NCBI RefSeq assembly: GCF_025567045.1
Contig: NZ_JAOQJK010000008.1
Coordinates: forward strand, 1-64,000
DNA: 64,000 bases
Reading direction: 5' to 3'
Source of the DNA: Barnesiella propionica
Lineage (GTDB): Bacteria > Bacteroidota > Bacteroidia > Bacteroidales > Barnesiellaceae
In this document: piece by piece, positions 1 through 10,400 of the stretch
Layout: each line of letters begins with the position of its first letter
Position numbering within the stretch: the first letter of the stretch is position 1
Translations under genes and position numbers: made by a program
Notes under the pieces: model-generated
Told to the model about the DNA's origin: nothing
Seen by the model: only the letters and a program-made list of their open reading frames with translations
Database searches by the model: none

Positions 1-1209
1 CCAGCAGGGGTCGTAACCGCTTTCGGGTGTGAAGGTGTGCCCGGGGGGGATAAAGGCGTAGGTGTCGTAATAGATCGCGCTCCGGGGCCTCAGCTGCTGA
101 CGGGGTTCGCTGTCGTTGGTATAACCCAGGTTGGTATTTTCTCCTCCTTGGGTGGTTTCCCGGTCTTCCCGTACGGTTATGTCTGAAAACTGGGCTTGCA
201 ACTGGCTGTGGCTCATCGTAGTGGTCCATATGCCGGTCTGGCAGGGACGGTCTTTCCGGTCGTATTTGGTATAGCTCCATTCTTTTTTCTGACGCTGGTT
301 ACCGGTTTGGGCGAGTACCATACGTCCTAATCTGTCGTAGACGTAATAAACGGGGTCGCATCCGGGTGGCTGAAAGCTGATGCGCCGTTTATGGTCATCG
401 TATTTATAGATATAGGTGTATTTTCCTATAACGGCATCGGTATAGGCTTTGTCTTGTACGCTGCATATCTGGCTGGCTTCGGGAGAGAGTATGTAGCGGA
501 GGTTTCCGGTAGGGTCGTAGACGTAGTAGGTGTCGTGGGGTATGCTGTCTTTCATTTGCCGGTAAAGGATGGGGCGTCCGTTCTTGTCGGTAAACTGGTA
601 TTTTTTGTTACCGTTTTCATCGACAGAGCGGGTAACGAATAGTTTTCCTTCGGAATAATTGCCTTTATGGAGGAGATAGCGGTTGATGATATATTTGCGG
701 ACGGCTAGTTCTCCTTCGGCGGTATTGGTCAGGTAGGCGGTTTTCTGGCTGTGGTTATTGTTTTTTCCCACGTACCAGGCGCTTCCGGGACCTATGGTCT
801 CGATTTTGCGGTTCAAGGGATTGTCTTCGTAAATAGTTTGGGAGAAGGGGCGGCTGTCGCCGTAATAGTTTAAGGCATTTTCCCTGACCCGGCTGAAAGG
901 GAGATAATATCCCTGGTCGCCGTTGACGGGGGTCGGGAGCCATTCTTCTTCAGGCAACCCCCGGTCGTTGTACCGGACGTGGCTTACTACGTCGTAGACG
1001 CCGGGGCTGATGCCGCGCCAGACGGTTTGCTGCACACGGCCCAGGGCATCGCAATATTGTATGGTGACCCGGGCGTCGTATTCGTCTCCTGTGATATCGG
1101 TTCCGGGGAAAAGAGGTTCTGTGCTTTTTACATAATTCTGGTCCGCGCTTTGGGCGAATGCACTTGCTATGCCCAGCAATATGATATATATAGAACAAAT
1201 ATATTTCAT
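1..1209 (-). CDS. Rhs/YD-repeat protein with N-terminal DUF6443-like region (3' end beyond window)
   Basis: An open frame of 403 codons starts at an ATG at 1207-1209 on the minus strand and runs off the left edge without a stop. It begins with a signal peptide (MKYICSIYIILLGIASAFAQ). The part that follows resembles the DUF6443 region found at the front of Bacteroidetes Rhs proteins (VTIQYCDALGRVQQTVW, about residues 40-60). YD-type strings come next, such as YYVYDPTGNLRYILSP and YYVYDRLGRMVLAQTG. Rhs/YD proteins form large beta-cocoon shells, often with a variable C-terminal effector; that part would lie outside this window. The start is 12 bases after the stop of the 1185-residue YD protein upstream, so the two are probably co-transcribed. 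Export is inferred from the signal peptide; the cargo is unknown. Confidence 0.85.
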   Translation of the reverse strand, partial: MKYICSIYIILLGIASAFAQSADQNYVKSTEPLFPGTDITGDEYDARVTIQYCDALGRVQQTVWRGISPGVYDVVSHVRYNDRGLPEEEWLPTPVNGDQGYYLPFSRVRENALNYYGDSRPFSQTIYEDNPLNRKIETIGPGSAWYVGKNNNHSQKTAYLTNTAEGELAVRKYIINRYLLHKGNYSEGKLFVTRSVDENGNKKYQFTDKNGRPILYRQMKDSIPHDTYYVYDPTGNLRYILSPEASQICSVQDKAYTDAVIGKYTYIYKYDDHKRRISFQPPGCDPVYYVYDRLGRMVLAQTGNQRQKKEWSYTKYDRKDRPCQTGIWTTTMSHSQLQAQFSDITVREDRETTQGGENTNLGYTNDSEPRQQLRPRSAIYYDTYAFIPPGHTFTPESGYDPCW

Positions 1210-1221
1210 GGTTTACTGCTG

Positions 1222-4200
1222 TTATCGTGTTTTATAATGATAGGTATGCTTGCGTATCAAATAGTTGTTATAGTCTTTTATCGTGCTCAGGCGTCCGTAA
1301 CCGTCATAGTTATAATAGGTGGTTACTCCCCGGGCATCTGTTTCGGAGGCTATGCCTACCAGCCAATGATAGCTCATGCTCCGCATTTCTACATCGGGAT
1401 GTAGGGTTCTTATGCGGTCCAGCTTCGTTTTGACTTCAGAGGACTCTTTCAGGAAGCTTCCCCGGTCGGTTCCTATTTCCCGCAGAAATGAATCTACTTC
1501 TTCCGAATTTCTTTTCTTGAATTCGGCCACCGGATGGCTGCCGTTATAGGCCCACAGGAATGAGGCTACGTGGTCTCCTTTGTAATAGATGTCCCGGAGG
1601 TTGTTTTGGCTGTCGTAAAGGTATTCATATTCTCTGATGTTTAAAAGTGTCATTAGCTCGGCAGGGGTTTTCAGGGATGTCCCCAAGGGGTATGAGGCGG
1701 CCGGGACTCCTGCCTGCGGCAAAAGTGCCGAATAGGTGGCTGTGATCCTGGCATAGTCGTCATACTGCATACGCACGGCATCGGTAATGTAACCGTTTTC
1801 TACCCGGACTTTGGTCTCTACCTTGTCGGTATTCCTGTAATAGGTATAATAGATAACAATTTTTTCTCCTTTTGAGTTTTCGAGTTCTTTCGATAATGGC
1901 AGGGTCGCTTGGATGCTTTTGTTATATCCGGTGAAGGGATAGGTGTAGCGAAGGGTTTCTTCTATGGCACCGGATGAGGTCGTGGTTATTTCACGCTGTT
2001 CTTTTAGCATCTTATTATACGGGATAATTCTGAACTTTGTCATACCATAGTCATTCTTAGCAAATTCTATAACATCATAACCCTCCGGAGTCAATGGAAT
2101 CCCAGCCGCATTAAAAGCAGATATAGTATATAATCCTCCGGGGAAATAATGGTCCGACCGGTCTTCATGGATATAATAATCATAAGAGATTTCTTTAGAA
2201 TCGTTGATTGTTCCCGGTCTTTTCCAATAAACTTTCCGCTTCAGATTTCCTCTCCAATGTGATTTGGAAGTACGCAGCCGGTTTACTGGAGGTTCATAAT
2301 TGCCATAATTTGACTCGTTTAAATCGGCTGCATCCATGATATTATCACGAACCGTCGTATAATAATAATCGATACCTGGCACATTCCCTATCGTTTCGGG
2401 ATTATCGGTAGAGATAAACGATTCTCTTACCCAGCCGTATTCTACGCGTGGTTTTCCGAATATGGTATTGTACAATCCTTCTGAAGTCATCACACGTACA
2501 AAATTCTGATATCTGGAAGGAAAATGGTCTTTGGGATCTTCGAATGCTACCTGATAACTCATCATCATGGAACCCGAATAATCCGGGAAATCGGTTAACA
2601 CTCCACTGGAAAGGTCCGGATCTCCGTATGTATAAGTTTTTATGATTGTATCACCAACCCCAGCAAAAGAAGATATACTCCTGATTCTTAGTCCTCCAGC
2701 CTGACCTACCGTTTCCCGAATATGCAGGTTTGTCGGGATCTTTAACGTTATGGGAATATGTCCGTACCGGGCGCCCCGGTAATAGAGAGGATCGGTAAAC
2801 ATGGTGTTTATACTGAAGCCCTTCTGGTCCACCATCGTTTCTCGGGGATATCGAAGCTCTATCTGATAATAGCCATCTTCTTCAGGAGTCATCTCCAGTG
2901 TAGGATATAACTCCAAATCTTTATTTAAAAGCCTGAACCTGCTCATTTTTTTATTTTGTTCCGATTTATCTTTACCCAAATAATAGACGTAAATCGAAGG
3001 AAATTCGGGTTCAGGTTGCCCATGCCACGGATTATTGTCAGGATAATTGTAGTAATATTGCATCCATGTACCTAGGAACTCACCTAAGCCATTGTAATAT
3101 TCGTTTAATTGTATATGTATTTTATTCGTGGTTGTCGCATAAATCTCTACTTTCAGGTTTTCTCCTTCTGGCAAGCCGCACAATGTATCCCCCACAGTAT
3201 AATATTCCATTTCGTTTTTTTCTATTAAGAATTTCTCAGCTCCTACATACGAGTAAGCATTCGGTTCCCAGTTAAAATTGGTATATCCTCCCGTAGGATA
3301 GGTTATATGGGTCAAAACCCCATATTTTGCACCATCTTTAGTCGGTTTTCGGTCTCCTCTGGTAATTCCGTTAAATACCTGTTCGGAAAAAGGCGGGACT
3401 AAACCTCCAACGGTTCCATTATAATACCCCCAATGATCTTGTCCGTGATCCCTAGGTCTGTATCCATCGCCATAATAAGTGAACCTGTGCAGAGAGACGG
3501 AATCGGTATTCGATACAGAAAATTCGTCGATACCATCCAGTTTTAATGCATTCGCCTCAGAAGAGTTATATCTAACAGTATTGCAAAAATAAGAATAACG
3601 AAACCCCAGCTTTTTTATAAGTCCTCTTTTTTTATCCGATACCTTAATATAATCCAACTTCGTTCTATCCCCTTTTATATCTAACCGTGGGTTTTCATCA
3701 CTTATAAAAGAAATGTCCACATCCCTGGAACTTATTTTATCCAGACGCTTGGGAAGAAACTGTACCGTATTATAGGTAGCAGTTCCTGCTGAAACAACCT
3801 CATTTTTAAAATCGGGGCTATATGTCGCCATGTTCTCTGCATAAATACCAGATTGTATCTTTACCAATGGCATTTGGGAATAATTTAAATAGACCGTATC
3901 TTTTCCCGGTGTAACGATCTTGCTCAGATACCATGCCGAAGTATATCGTAATGAATCGGCCGTAAGTAAAGAGGGAACATTGGGATTGGACATTGGATAA
4001 TAAGGATACAAGGAAGTCTCTTTTTCTTCAAAATAATAACGGATATCTTTCTGATCCCGCATCACAAAATAATCGGGAAAACTCATCTCTACTATTTCTA
4101 CCGGACTACCGGACTGAATGATAACGGAATCCTTACGTGGCTGGGACATCATAAAAGCTCCTGAATATCCCATGAAATTGAACGTGTACCTGTCCAATGC

Positions 4201-4779
4201 ACTATCCATATAACCTCCTTCAAAATTAAAAAAAAGCCGAATCTGTTTGTATAGATTTAATTGCTGGAAGCTGCTATAATACTCACTCGGATCATAATTC
4301 AACACTTTTTGCATATTGTACTGGATTGATTCTTTATCCGGAGGAAGTAAGTGATAAAAACCCCGGAATATTGGAATATCGGACAACATATGCATTAAAC
4401 CGCTATATGATCCTTCCCGCATTTCATCGGGCAGACCGCAAACTTGACGTGAGATAACTCCTCCGGCATTTAGTGTCCAGCCCAAACCTACCCGGCTGGC
4501 TACTTCATCTACTTTTATCCCTCCTCCATGGTAGCTGAGGGAGATCGGAAATGAAAATTCTTTTATATTGAGCTCATACAATGGCAGATCGATCTGTGGC
4601 AAGCCGTAAAAATAGCTGACCGGAAATTCGGCATATTTACTTAAAGACGCTGCTTCGGGGGATTTTGGGATGACCGACGTAAAAGGATTTAACGGCAATT
4701 TTATCTCAGAAGACGTTTGGCAACGTAATATTCCGGACAACAATAAAAAAAAGATTACAGAAAAAAAACGTGTTTCCAT
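1222..4779 (-). CDS. Large exported Rhs/YD-family protein, 1185 aa
   Basis: The protein starts with a hydrophobic signal sequence (residues 1 to about 20, ending near LRCQT; not a clean lipobox). An N-terminal motif follows that is typical of Bacteroidetes YD proteins (PVSYFYGLPQIDLPLYEL, about residues 53-70), then the Tyr-rich string FPISLSYHGGGIKVDEVASR. The C-terminal 60 residues carry a YD repeat (TTYYNYDGYGRLSTIKDY). The middle is rich in Tyr, Gly and Asp, as expected of a beta-sheet shell. There is no Rhs core and no recognisable toxin domain, so it may act as the first half of a shell completed by the downstream DUF6443/Rhs protein, as TcB and TcC do; that is an inference. The gene lies directly downstream of two abutting inverted repeats. 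Function unknown. Confidence 0.8.
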   Translation of the reverse strand: METRFFSVIFFLLLSGILRCQTSSEIKLPLNPFTSVIPKSPEAASLSKYAEFPVSYFYGLPQIDLPLYELNIKEFSFPISLSYHGGGIKVDEVASRVGLGWTLNAGGVISRQVCGLPDEMREGSYSGLMHMLSDIPIFRGFYHLLPPDKESIQYNMQKVLNYDPSEYYSSFQQLNLYKQIRLFFNFEGGYMDSALDRYTFNFMGYSGAFMMSQPRKDSVIIQSGSPVEIVEMSFPDYFVMRDQKDIRYYFEEKETSLYPYYPMSNPNVPSLLTADSLRYTSAWYLSKIVTPGKDTVYLNYSQMPLVKIQSGIYAENMATYSPDFKNEVVSAGTATYNTVQFLPKRLDKISSRDVDISFISDENPRLDIKGDRTKLDYIKVSDKKRGLIKKLGFRYSYFCNTVRYNSSEANALKLDGIDEFSVSNTDSVSLHRFTYYGDGYRPRDHGQDHWGYYNGTVGGLVPPFSEQVFNGITRGDRKPTKDGAKYGVLTHITYPTGGYTNFNWEPNAYSYVGAEKFLIEKNEMEYYTVGDTLCGLPEGENLKVEIYATTTNKIHIQLNEYYNGLGEFLGTWMQYYYNYPDNNPWHGQPEPEFPSIYVYYLGKDKSEQNKKMSRFRLLNKDLELYPTLEMTPEEDGYYQIELRYPRETMVDQKGFSINTMFTDPLYYRGARYGHIPITLKIPTNLHIRETVGQAGGLRIRSISSFAGVGDTIIKTYTYGDPDLSSGVLTDFPDYSGSMMMSYQVAFEDPKDHFPSRYQNFVRVMTSEGLYNTIFGKPRVEYGWVRESFISTDNPETIGNVPGIDYYYTTVRDNIMDAADLNESNYGNYEPPVNRLRTSKSHWRGNLKRKVYWKRPGTINDSKEISYDYYIHEDRSDHYFPGGLYTISAFNAAGIPLTPEGYDVIEFAKNDYGMTKFRIIPYNKMLKEQREITTTSSGAIEETLRYTYPFTGYNKSIQATLPLSKELENSKGEKIVIYYTYYRNTDKVETKVRVENGYITDAVRMQYDDYARITATYSALLPQAGVPAASYPLGTSLKTPAELMTLLNIREYEYLYDSQNNLRDIYYKGDHVASFLWAYNGSHPVAEFKKRNSEEVDSFLREIGTDRGSFLKESSEVKTKLDRIRTLHPDVEMRSMSYHWLVGIASETDARGVTTYYNYDGYGRLSTIKDYNNYLIRKHTYHYKTR

Positions 4780-4850
4780 AAGTACGATATACCCTGATTT
4801 AGTTTATAAAAATCATATTCTCTTTTTACAAAGAAAAATAATTTTTTATT

Positions 4851-4884
4851 TATAAACAAATATTTAGCTAAATATTTGTTTATA
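4851..4884. repeat. Perfect 34-bp inverted repeat upstream of the Rhs operon
   Basis: The left half TATAAACAAATATTTAG is exactly complementary to the right half CTAAATATTTGTTTATA, with no central spacer. It lies 71 bases upstream of the 1185-aa gene and downstream of the histidine kinase gene, both on the minus strand. It could be an operator for a dimeric regulator, a cruciform, or a terminator stem for the kinase transcript. No long T-run follows on the minus strand. Confidence 0.75.
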
Positions 4885-4901
4885 TACCTTTACTAAAGGT
4901 A
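4885..4901. repeat. 17-bp inverted repeat abutting the 34-bp repeat
   Basis: TACCTTTA, one central C, then TAAAGGTA: a perfect inverted repeat that begins at the base after the 34-bp repeat ends. Two independent perfect palindromes side by side in a short AT-rich gap suggest a regulatory or structural role. The function is unknown. Confidence 0.6.
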
Positions 4902-4953
4902 ATTTATTTGACTTGTAAACGACGGGTAGACCTGTTTATTCTTTTTAGGATGT

Positions 4954-7233
4954 TTACACGATGATTTGCGTATCCGTGTCTTGTTCTTCGAGGTCGAGCG
5001 GGTGGCTGAATACAAAACGTGCTCCGGAAGTGTAATCTTTATCTATCCAGATATCTCCTCCCATTTTGTTTATTGTGAGTTTACAAATGGCAAGGCCTAA
5101 TCCTGTTCCCTGAATATATTCGTTCAATTTTTCAAATCGTTCGAATACTTTATGCTGAGATTCTACCGGTATGCCACAGCCGGTATCTGTTACCGAAAAT
5201 AATATGCGGTTATTATCTTTATCAATAGAAATATCCAATGTGATCGTTCCTTGATTGGTGAACTTAGAAGCGTTGGTGATCAAATTAATAAGGATTTGTT
5301 GTAACCTTTGAATATCGGTTACCAATACGAACGTTTTGAAAGGGGGATTGAATACAAATTCCACTCCTTCTTTCTTGAGATGGGATGTTGTGGCTGAAAT
5401 TGCCTGGCAAAGCGATATCAATTCACAAGGTTTATATGTGAAAGATAATTTACCCGTCTCCAATCTGGATATATCTAAGATGTCATTGATAAGACAAAGT
5501 AATAAATTGGAATTTTTCGTAATGATCTCACCGTATTCGTTTCTCTCTTCGGAGGAACAACTCTCATCAACAAGAAGGTTTGAAAATCCAACGATAGCAT
5601 TTAACGGAGTTCTTATTTCATGGCTCATATTGGCAAGAAATGCTGTTTTTAAACGGTCCGATTCTTCTGCTTTCTCTTTCGCCTGCCATAATTCAATTTC
5701 CGCTTCTTTTTGTTTGGTAACGTCTTCGGAGCGGATTACCAAGCCTGATATTTTTTTTTCGTGATTTAAAACCGGATTTACGAGTACGTGTTTGTATTTG
5801 TGAGGCTCATACTCCATGTTGAATTCTGATATCTGATGGCTCTGTATGGATTGTGCCACGGTACATCCATTGCATGGTTCTGTAAAACCGTAAAGGACTT
5901 CATAACATTTTTTCCCTCTTTCGGGTTTGTTACCATGAGTCGATAAAGAATTATGCCATAAAATAGTATAGTCGGTAGTAATGTATTTTATATTTTCTTT
6001 TATATTGTCGAGAATAAGACGGTTGCTGCTTTCCGATTTTTCCAGCTCGTTTTTCAATCTTTTAGTTCTGTAAAACAGGGTCAGTGAAATAAAAAATCCT
6101 GCTAATAATACAATGAAAGCTGTAGAGATAAAATTTATCTGATACTTATATTTTTGATAGAATCCAATTTCTTTATTAATTATAGTCGCTTCTGGTGGAA
6201 GATTTTTTGAGTCGAGTCCCAGTTCTTTCAGCTTCTCATAATTGAATATGTATTCATTCGGGAATAAATATACATCCGATTCTATTTTTCCTTTATGCGT
6301 TGTAACGTATAATACATCTTCGGCTATGTTTTTTCCGCTGGATCCGTATTTGGGCAGATATCCTCCTATGGCCCAATAGTCGATGCCCAATGAGGTCAGG
6401 GAGAATGTCGGCAGTTTAGGATTTACCATTAAGGCATAAGTAGCATTACGCATGAAATACGATTCGTTGGCGTCTACTCTCCAGGTTCCTATCAATAAAG
6501 CCGTATGATCCGGCAGGTTAGTGATTTGTGTAATGATTGTATTCATGTCGTTCAATCTTCCATCCAGTAAGATCAAATTCAGTTCGGGATAATTTTTTAA
6601 TTTTTTATTGACAAGAGCTTGTAATGAAACACCTCCATAGCTATTATCCGTAAGGAAAGCAATATGTTTCGTATCCGGATAAAAGTTTAAAATCAAATCT
6701 ATATTTTTGTCTACATCGTAATCATAAAAACGGCCGTGTAGAGATGTTATTAGTGAAGCTTCTTCTATAGCATCGATACTTTCGGGTTTCCAATTTTTCA
6801 TATCTACCGATTTATCCGGTAATAATACGGCATTACGACTCACCATTCCACAAACGAGGGGTATATCTTTTTCTATGCCGTCTGCTCCTTGTGATAAATA
6901 AGATGTCCAGGCTTCTTGACCCAGTAATACGATAGCAAGCGGCTTTTTAGGGCCTGTGTATTTTTTCAGGATTGCAGTCATTCTTTCTTTCCACTCTTGC
7001 ATTTCCGAAAAACTCTTGCAGTTCATGTTTTCAATAACCACATTAAAATGCCCTCCCAGTTTTTTGTATTCATCTAAGAATTCGGATATGTTTTTAGCTG
7101 TCGTAGGTATTTCAGGATTATAAGAACTTATGAGCAGAATAGGGTGGCCTTCGGTCTCAGAAGCGGCGACACGCACACATAATATGAAGAATACGAGGAT
7201 AATGTATATTATTTTAAAGAATGATTGTTTCAT
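4954..7233 (-). CDS. Membrane sensor histidine kinase with periplasmic substrate-binding-like domain and PAS domain
   Basis: The order is: signal/TM segment (residues 5-24), a periplasmic region of about 320 residues resembling ABC substrate-binding-like sensor domains (HPILLISSYNPEIP, ALLIGTWRVDANESYF), one TM segment (about 366-388), a PAS domain (about 403-510), HisKA with the phospho-acceptor His538 (NMSHEIRTPLNA), and HATPase_c with N box (LINLITNASKF), G1 (DTGCGI), F box (FERF) and G2 (GTGLGLAICK). The PAS domain has a cysteine cluster (Cys443, Cys454, Cys457; CYEVLYGFTEPCNGC) that recalls redox- or metal-responsive PAS domains. There is no receiver or output domain and no response regulator gene next to it, so its partner is elsewhere. 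The ligand is unknown. It ends at 759 residues, normal for the architecture. Confidence 0.9.
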   Translation of the reverse strand: MKQSFFKIIYIILVFFILCVRVAASETEGHPILLISSYNPEIPTTAKNISEFLDEYKKLGGHFNVVIENMNCKSFSEMQEWKERMTAILKKYTGPKKPLAIVLLGQEAWTSYLSQGADGIEKDIPLVCGMVSRNAVLLPDKSVDMKNWKPESIDAIEEASLITSLHGRFYDYDVDKNIDLILNFYPDTKHIAFLTDNSYGGVSLQALVNKKLKNYPELNLILLDGRLNDMNTIITQITNLPDHTALLIGTWRVDANESYFMRNATYALMVNPKLPTFSLTSLGIDYWAIGGYLPKYGSSGKNIAEDVLYVTTHKGKIESDVYLFPNEYIFNYEKLKELGLDSKNLPPEATIINKEIGFYQKYKYQINFISTAFIVLLAGFFISLTLFYRTKRLKNELEKSESSNRLILDNIKENIKYITTDYTILWHNSLSTHGNKPERGKKCYEVLYGFTEPCNGCTVAQSIQSHQISEFNMEYEPHKYKHVLVNPVLNHEKKISGLVIRSEDVTKQKEAEIELWQAKEKAEESDRLKTAFLANMSHEIRTPLNAIVGFSNLLVDESCSSEERNEYGEIITKNSNLLLCLINDILDISRLETGKLSFTYKPCELISLCQAISATTSHLKKEGVEFVFNPPFKTFVLVTDIQRLQQILINLITNASKFTNQGTITLDISIDKDNNRILFSVTDTGCGIPVESQHKVFERFEKLNEYIQGTGLGLAICKLTINKMGGDIWIDKDYTSGARFVFSHPLDLEEQDTDTQIIV

Positions 7234-7268
7234 TGAAATATATTACACCTTAAATAAAATTAATACCA

Positions 7269-7276
7269 CAAATATA
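7269..7276 (-). promoter_or_regulatory. Bacteroidetes -7 element for the histidine kinase gene
   Basis: The minus strand reads TATATTTG, matching the Bacteroidetes -7 consensus TAnnTTTG, 36 bases before the ATG. No clear -33 TTTG box was found at the usual 19-21 base spacing. Confidence 0.4.
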
Positions 7277-7403
7277 TTAAATTATGCCTAATGAAAAGAA
7301 TTTTACCAGTAAAAACATAAACATATTTTGCAATATGAAAAAATATATATAATTATCATCTTTCTTTAATAGAATATATATATCTTAGCAATTATTTTTA
7401 TAT

Positions 7404-7411
7404 TAACTTTG
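7404..7411 (+). promoter_or_regulatory. Bacteroidetes -7 element for the Oar-like receptor gene
   Basis: TAACTTTG fits TAnnTTTG and would give a leader of about 50 bases before the ATG at 7468. The -33 box is not recognisable. The upstream gap is very AT-rich. Confidence 0.45.
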
Positions 7412-7467
7412 TTTTATTCGGCTTATTAAAGGTGTATATTGATTTACAAAAATAAATTCATTTATAA

Positions 7468-10400
7468 ATGAAAAAAATCCGTATTATTTTATTTCTATTA
7501 TTAGGAATATTTGTTTTTGTGCCTGTTTTAAGAGCACAGATAACGACTTGTGCTATTTCCGGAAGGGTAACTGGAAATGATGGTGAGGCATTGCCCGGTG
7601 CGGTTATTTTAATTACACACCTACCTTCGGGTTCGGTTTCCCGAACCGTTACCAATACCAATGGCTGGTATCATGTTGAAGGTTTAAGGGCGGGAGGACC
7701 GTATACATTAAAAGCTTCTTATTTGGGATATCAACCGACTGTTTATACCCAAATAAATTTACAACTGGGAAACCGGGATGATGTCAACCTAGAAATGAAG
7801 GGGGCTGATATAGAACTGAAAGATCTTGTCGTAACGGGAAATAAGAGTTCAGCCCGAACAGGAACCTCCACTCAAATAACCTCCAGGCAATTAACGACGG
7901 TCCCGACGTTAAACCGGAGTATATCCGATTTTACTAAGCTTTCTCCGTATGCCGGAAGAAACAATACCTTTGCAGGACGTGACGGCCGGTATAACTATGT
8001 ATCGATAGACGGTGCGCCGTTGAACGATAACTTCGGGTTGAGTTCTAATTATATGCCCGGTGGAAATGCTCAGCCGATATCTTTGGATGTGCTGGAAAAT
8101 ATACGGATTGACGTAGCTCCTTTCGATGTGAAATATTCTAATTTTACAGGTGCGGCTGTTAATGCTGTAACAAAAAGCGGAACCAATGATTTTTCGGGAA
8201 CCGCTTACGGGTATTTCCGTCCGAAATCTTTTTCCGGTAAATCGATAGACGGTATAGATATTCCGAATGCTCAGACGAGACACTCCGAATTGTACGGCAT
8301 AACTTTGGGAGGACCTATAATTAAGAACAAATTGTTTTTCTTTATAAACGGAGAAATAGAAAATGAATCATATCCCGGAGTGCAATGGAGACCTTCGGAA
8401 GACGGAGTAGGAGATGTTACGCAAAAGATATCCCGTACCAGTGTGGGAGATATGAAACGTATGAGTGACTTCTTGCAAAGTCAGTATGGATATAGTACCG
8501 GAAAATATAATAATTTCGATAATTTTTCAGGATTTAACTGGAAGATAATGGCACGTGTAGACTGGAATATTAATCTGAAAAATAAACTTACATTAAGATA
8601 TAACGGAGTCCAGTCGAAAAACGATGATCTGGTAAACAGTTCTTCTTTTGGCGGATATAGGGATAGTCGTGTGGGAGATGCTTCCATGGCTTTTGAAAAT
8701 TCCAATTTCAAATACAAGAATAAGGTAATGTCGGTTGTGGGAGAGTTGAACAGCCAGTTTACTCCGTTCATTTTTAATAAATTCCTGGCAACATATAGTT
8801 ATGTGAACGATACCCGGGAAATATACGGCTCTCCGTTTCCTTTTGTGGACATAGATAAAAATGGCAAACAATATATGAGCTTCGGTTCCGAAATATTTAC
8901 TCCCGGAAACGATGTAACTTCCAAGGTTCTCAGTTTTATTGATAATGTTACCTTTAGTTTGGACGACCATTATCTCACTGCCGGAATATCATTTGATAAA
9001 TATGCTTTCCGGAATGCGTATATGCGTTATGCCTGGGGATACTACCGGTATGCCAGTATGGAAGATTTTATAAATAATGCGAAACCGACCGCATTTGCAT
9101 TGACGTATGGATACAATGGCCGGGAAGTTCCTTATGCCGATTTGGACTTCGGAATGGGTGCTGTTTATGTACAAGACGAGTGGTCCATAGGTCCCTCGTT
9201 TAAATTAAATTATGGATTGCGGTTGGATTTACCTTTCTATATGAATGATTTACCCGATAATCAGGCGGTGTCGGAATTGAGATTTGCAGATAACCGTCAG
9301 ATAGATGTTTCTAAATGGCCAAAATCAAAGTTGTTGTTTTCTCCCCGTGTTGCATTTACATACGATGTGTTGAAAGATCACTCTCTGATGCTGAAAGGTG
9401 GTACCGGTATTTTTACGGGAGTTTTACCATTCGTCTGGTTTACGAATCAACCCGCTAATTCCGGTTATTTGCAAAATAAAGTAGAATTAACGGCGAATCA
9501 GTTACCCGATAATTTCAGATTTAATACCGACTATCGTGAAGTCTTGAAACAATATCCCGATTTACTGGCTTCCACTCCGGCTACACAGGCTCCCGGCTCT
9601 GTCTGCTTTGTCGATCCTAAATTCAAGATGCCCCAGGTTTGGCGCAGCAGTTTGAGTATAGAATGGCAGCTTCCTTATGATTTTATGCTGTCTGCAAATG
9701 CCATGTACACCCGGGATATTTATAATGTCGTACAAAATAATGTGAACGAGAAACCGGCAACCGATAAATTTGCCGGTAATGACAACCGGGATTACTGGCC
9801 TGCAAAGGACAACAGGATAAATAAAAACATATCGGATGCCATGATGCTTACGAACGGAAATGAAAAAGGATATCAATATTCTTTTAATGTGGAATTGATT
9901 AAAAAATTTGCATCAGGATTCAGCGGATCGGTATCTTATACTTATTCCCAAGCCAAAGATCTTACCGCGAATCCCGGATCGGTAGCCAAGTCTTCCTGGC
10001 AATATAATGTGGCGGTAAATAGTCTGAATAATCCCGGATTGAGCTATTCTTCTTTTTCTATTCCGCATCGTATCATTGCGCAGGCTATGTATGAGATCAG
10101 TTACCTGAAACATTTCAAGACTACGGTAGCACTGCTTTATCAGGCTTCTCCTATCGGACGCATGTCTTATATTTATCCGGCGGATCTTAACGGAGATGGA
10201 GTAGGTTCCGATTTGATGTATGTTCCGTCTGCAAAAGACGAATTATTGTTTAAGGATATTACCGACAATAATAACAATGTCACTTTTTCGGCCGATGAGC
10301 AACGCGAGGTATTTTGGAATTATATTAATAATGACAGTTACCTGAAAAGCCGTAAAGGGAAATATACCGAACGTTTCGGGTGTGTTATGCCTTGGGTTCA

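Noticed and set aside
391..1404. Plus-strand open frames across the Rhs genes.
   Set aside because: They are antisense to two clear Rhs/YD frames with signal peptides and repeats, so they are compositional artefacts.
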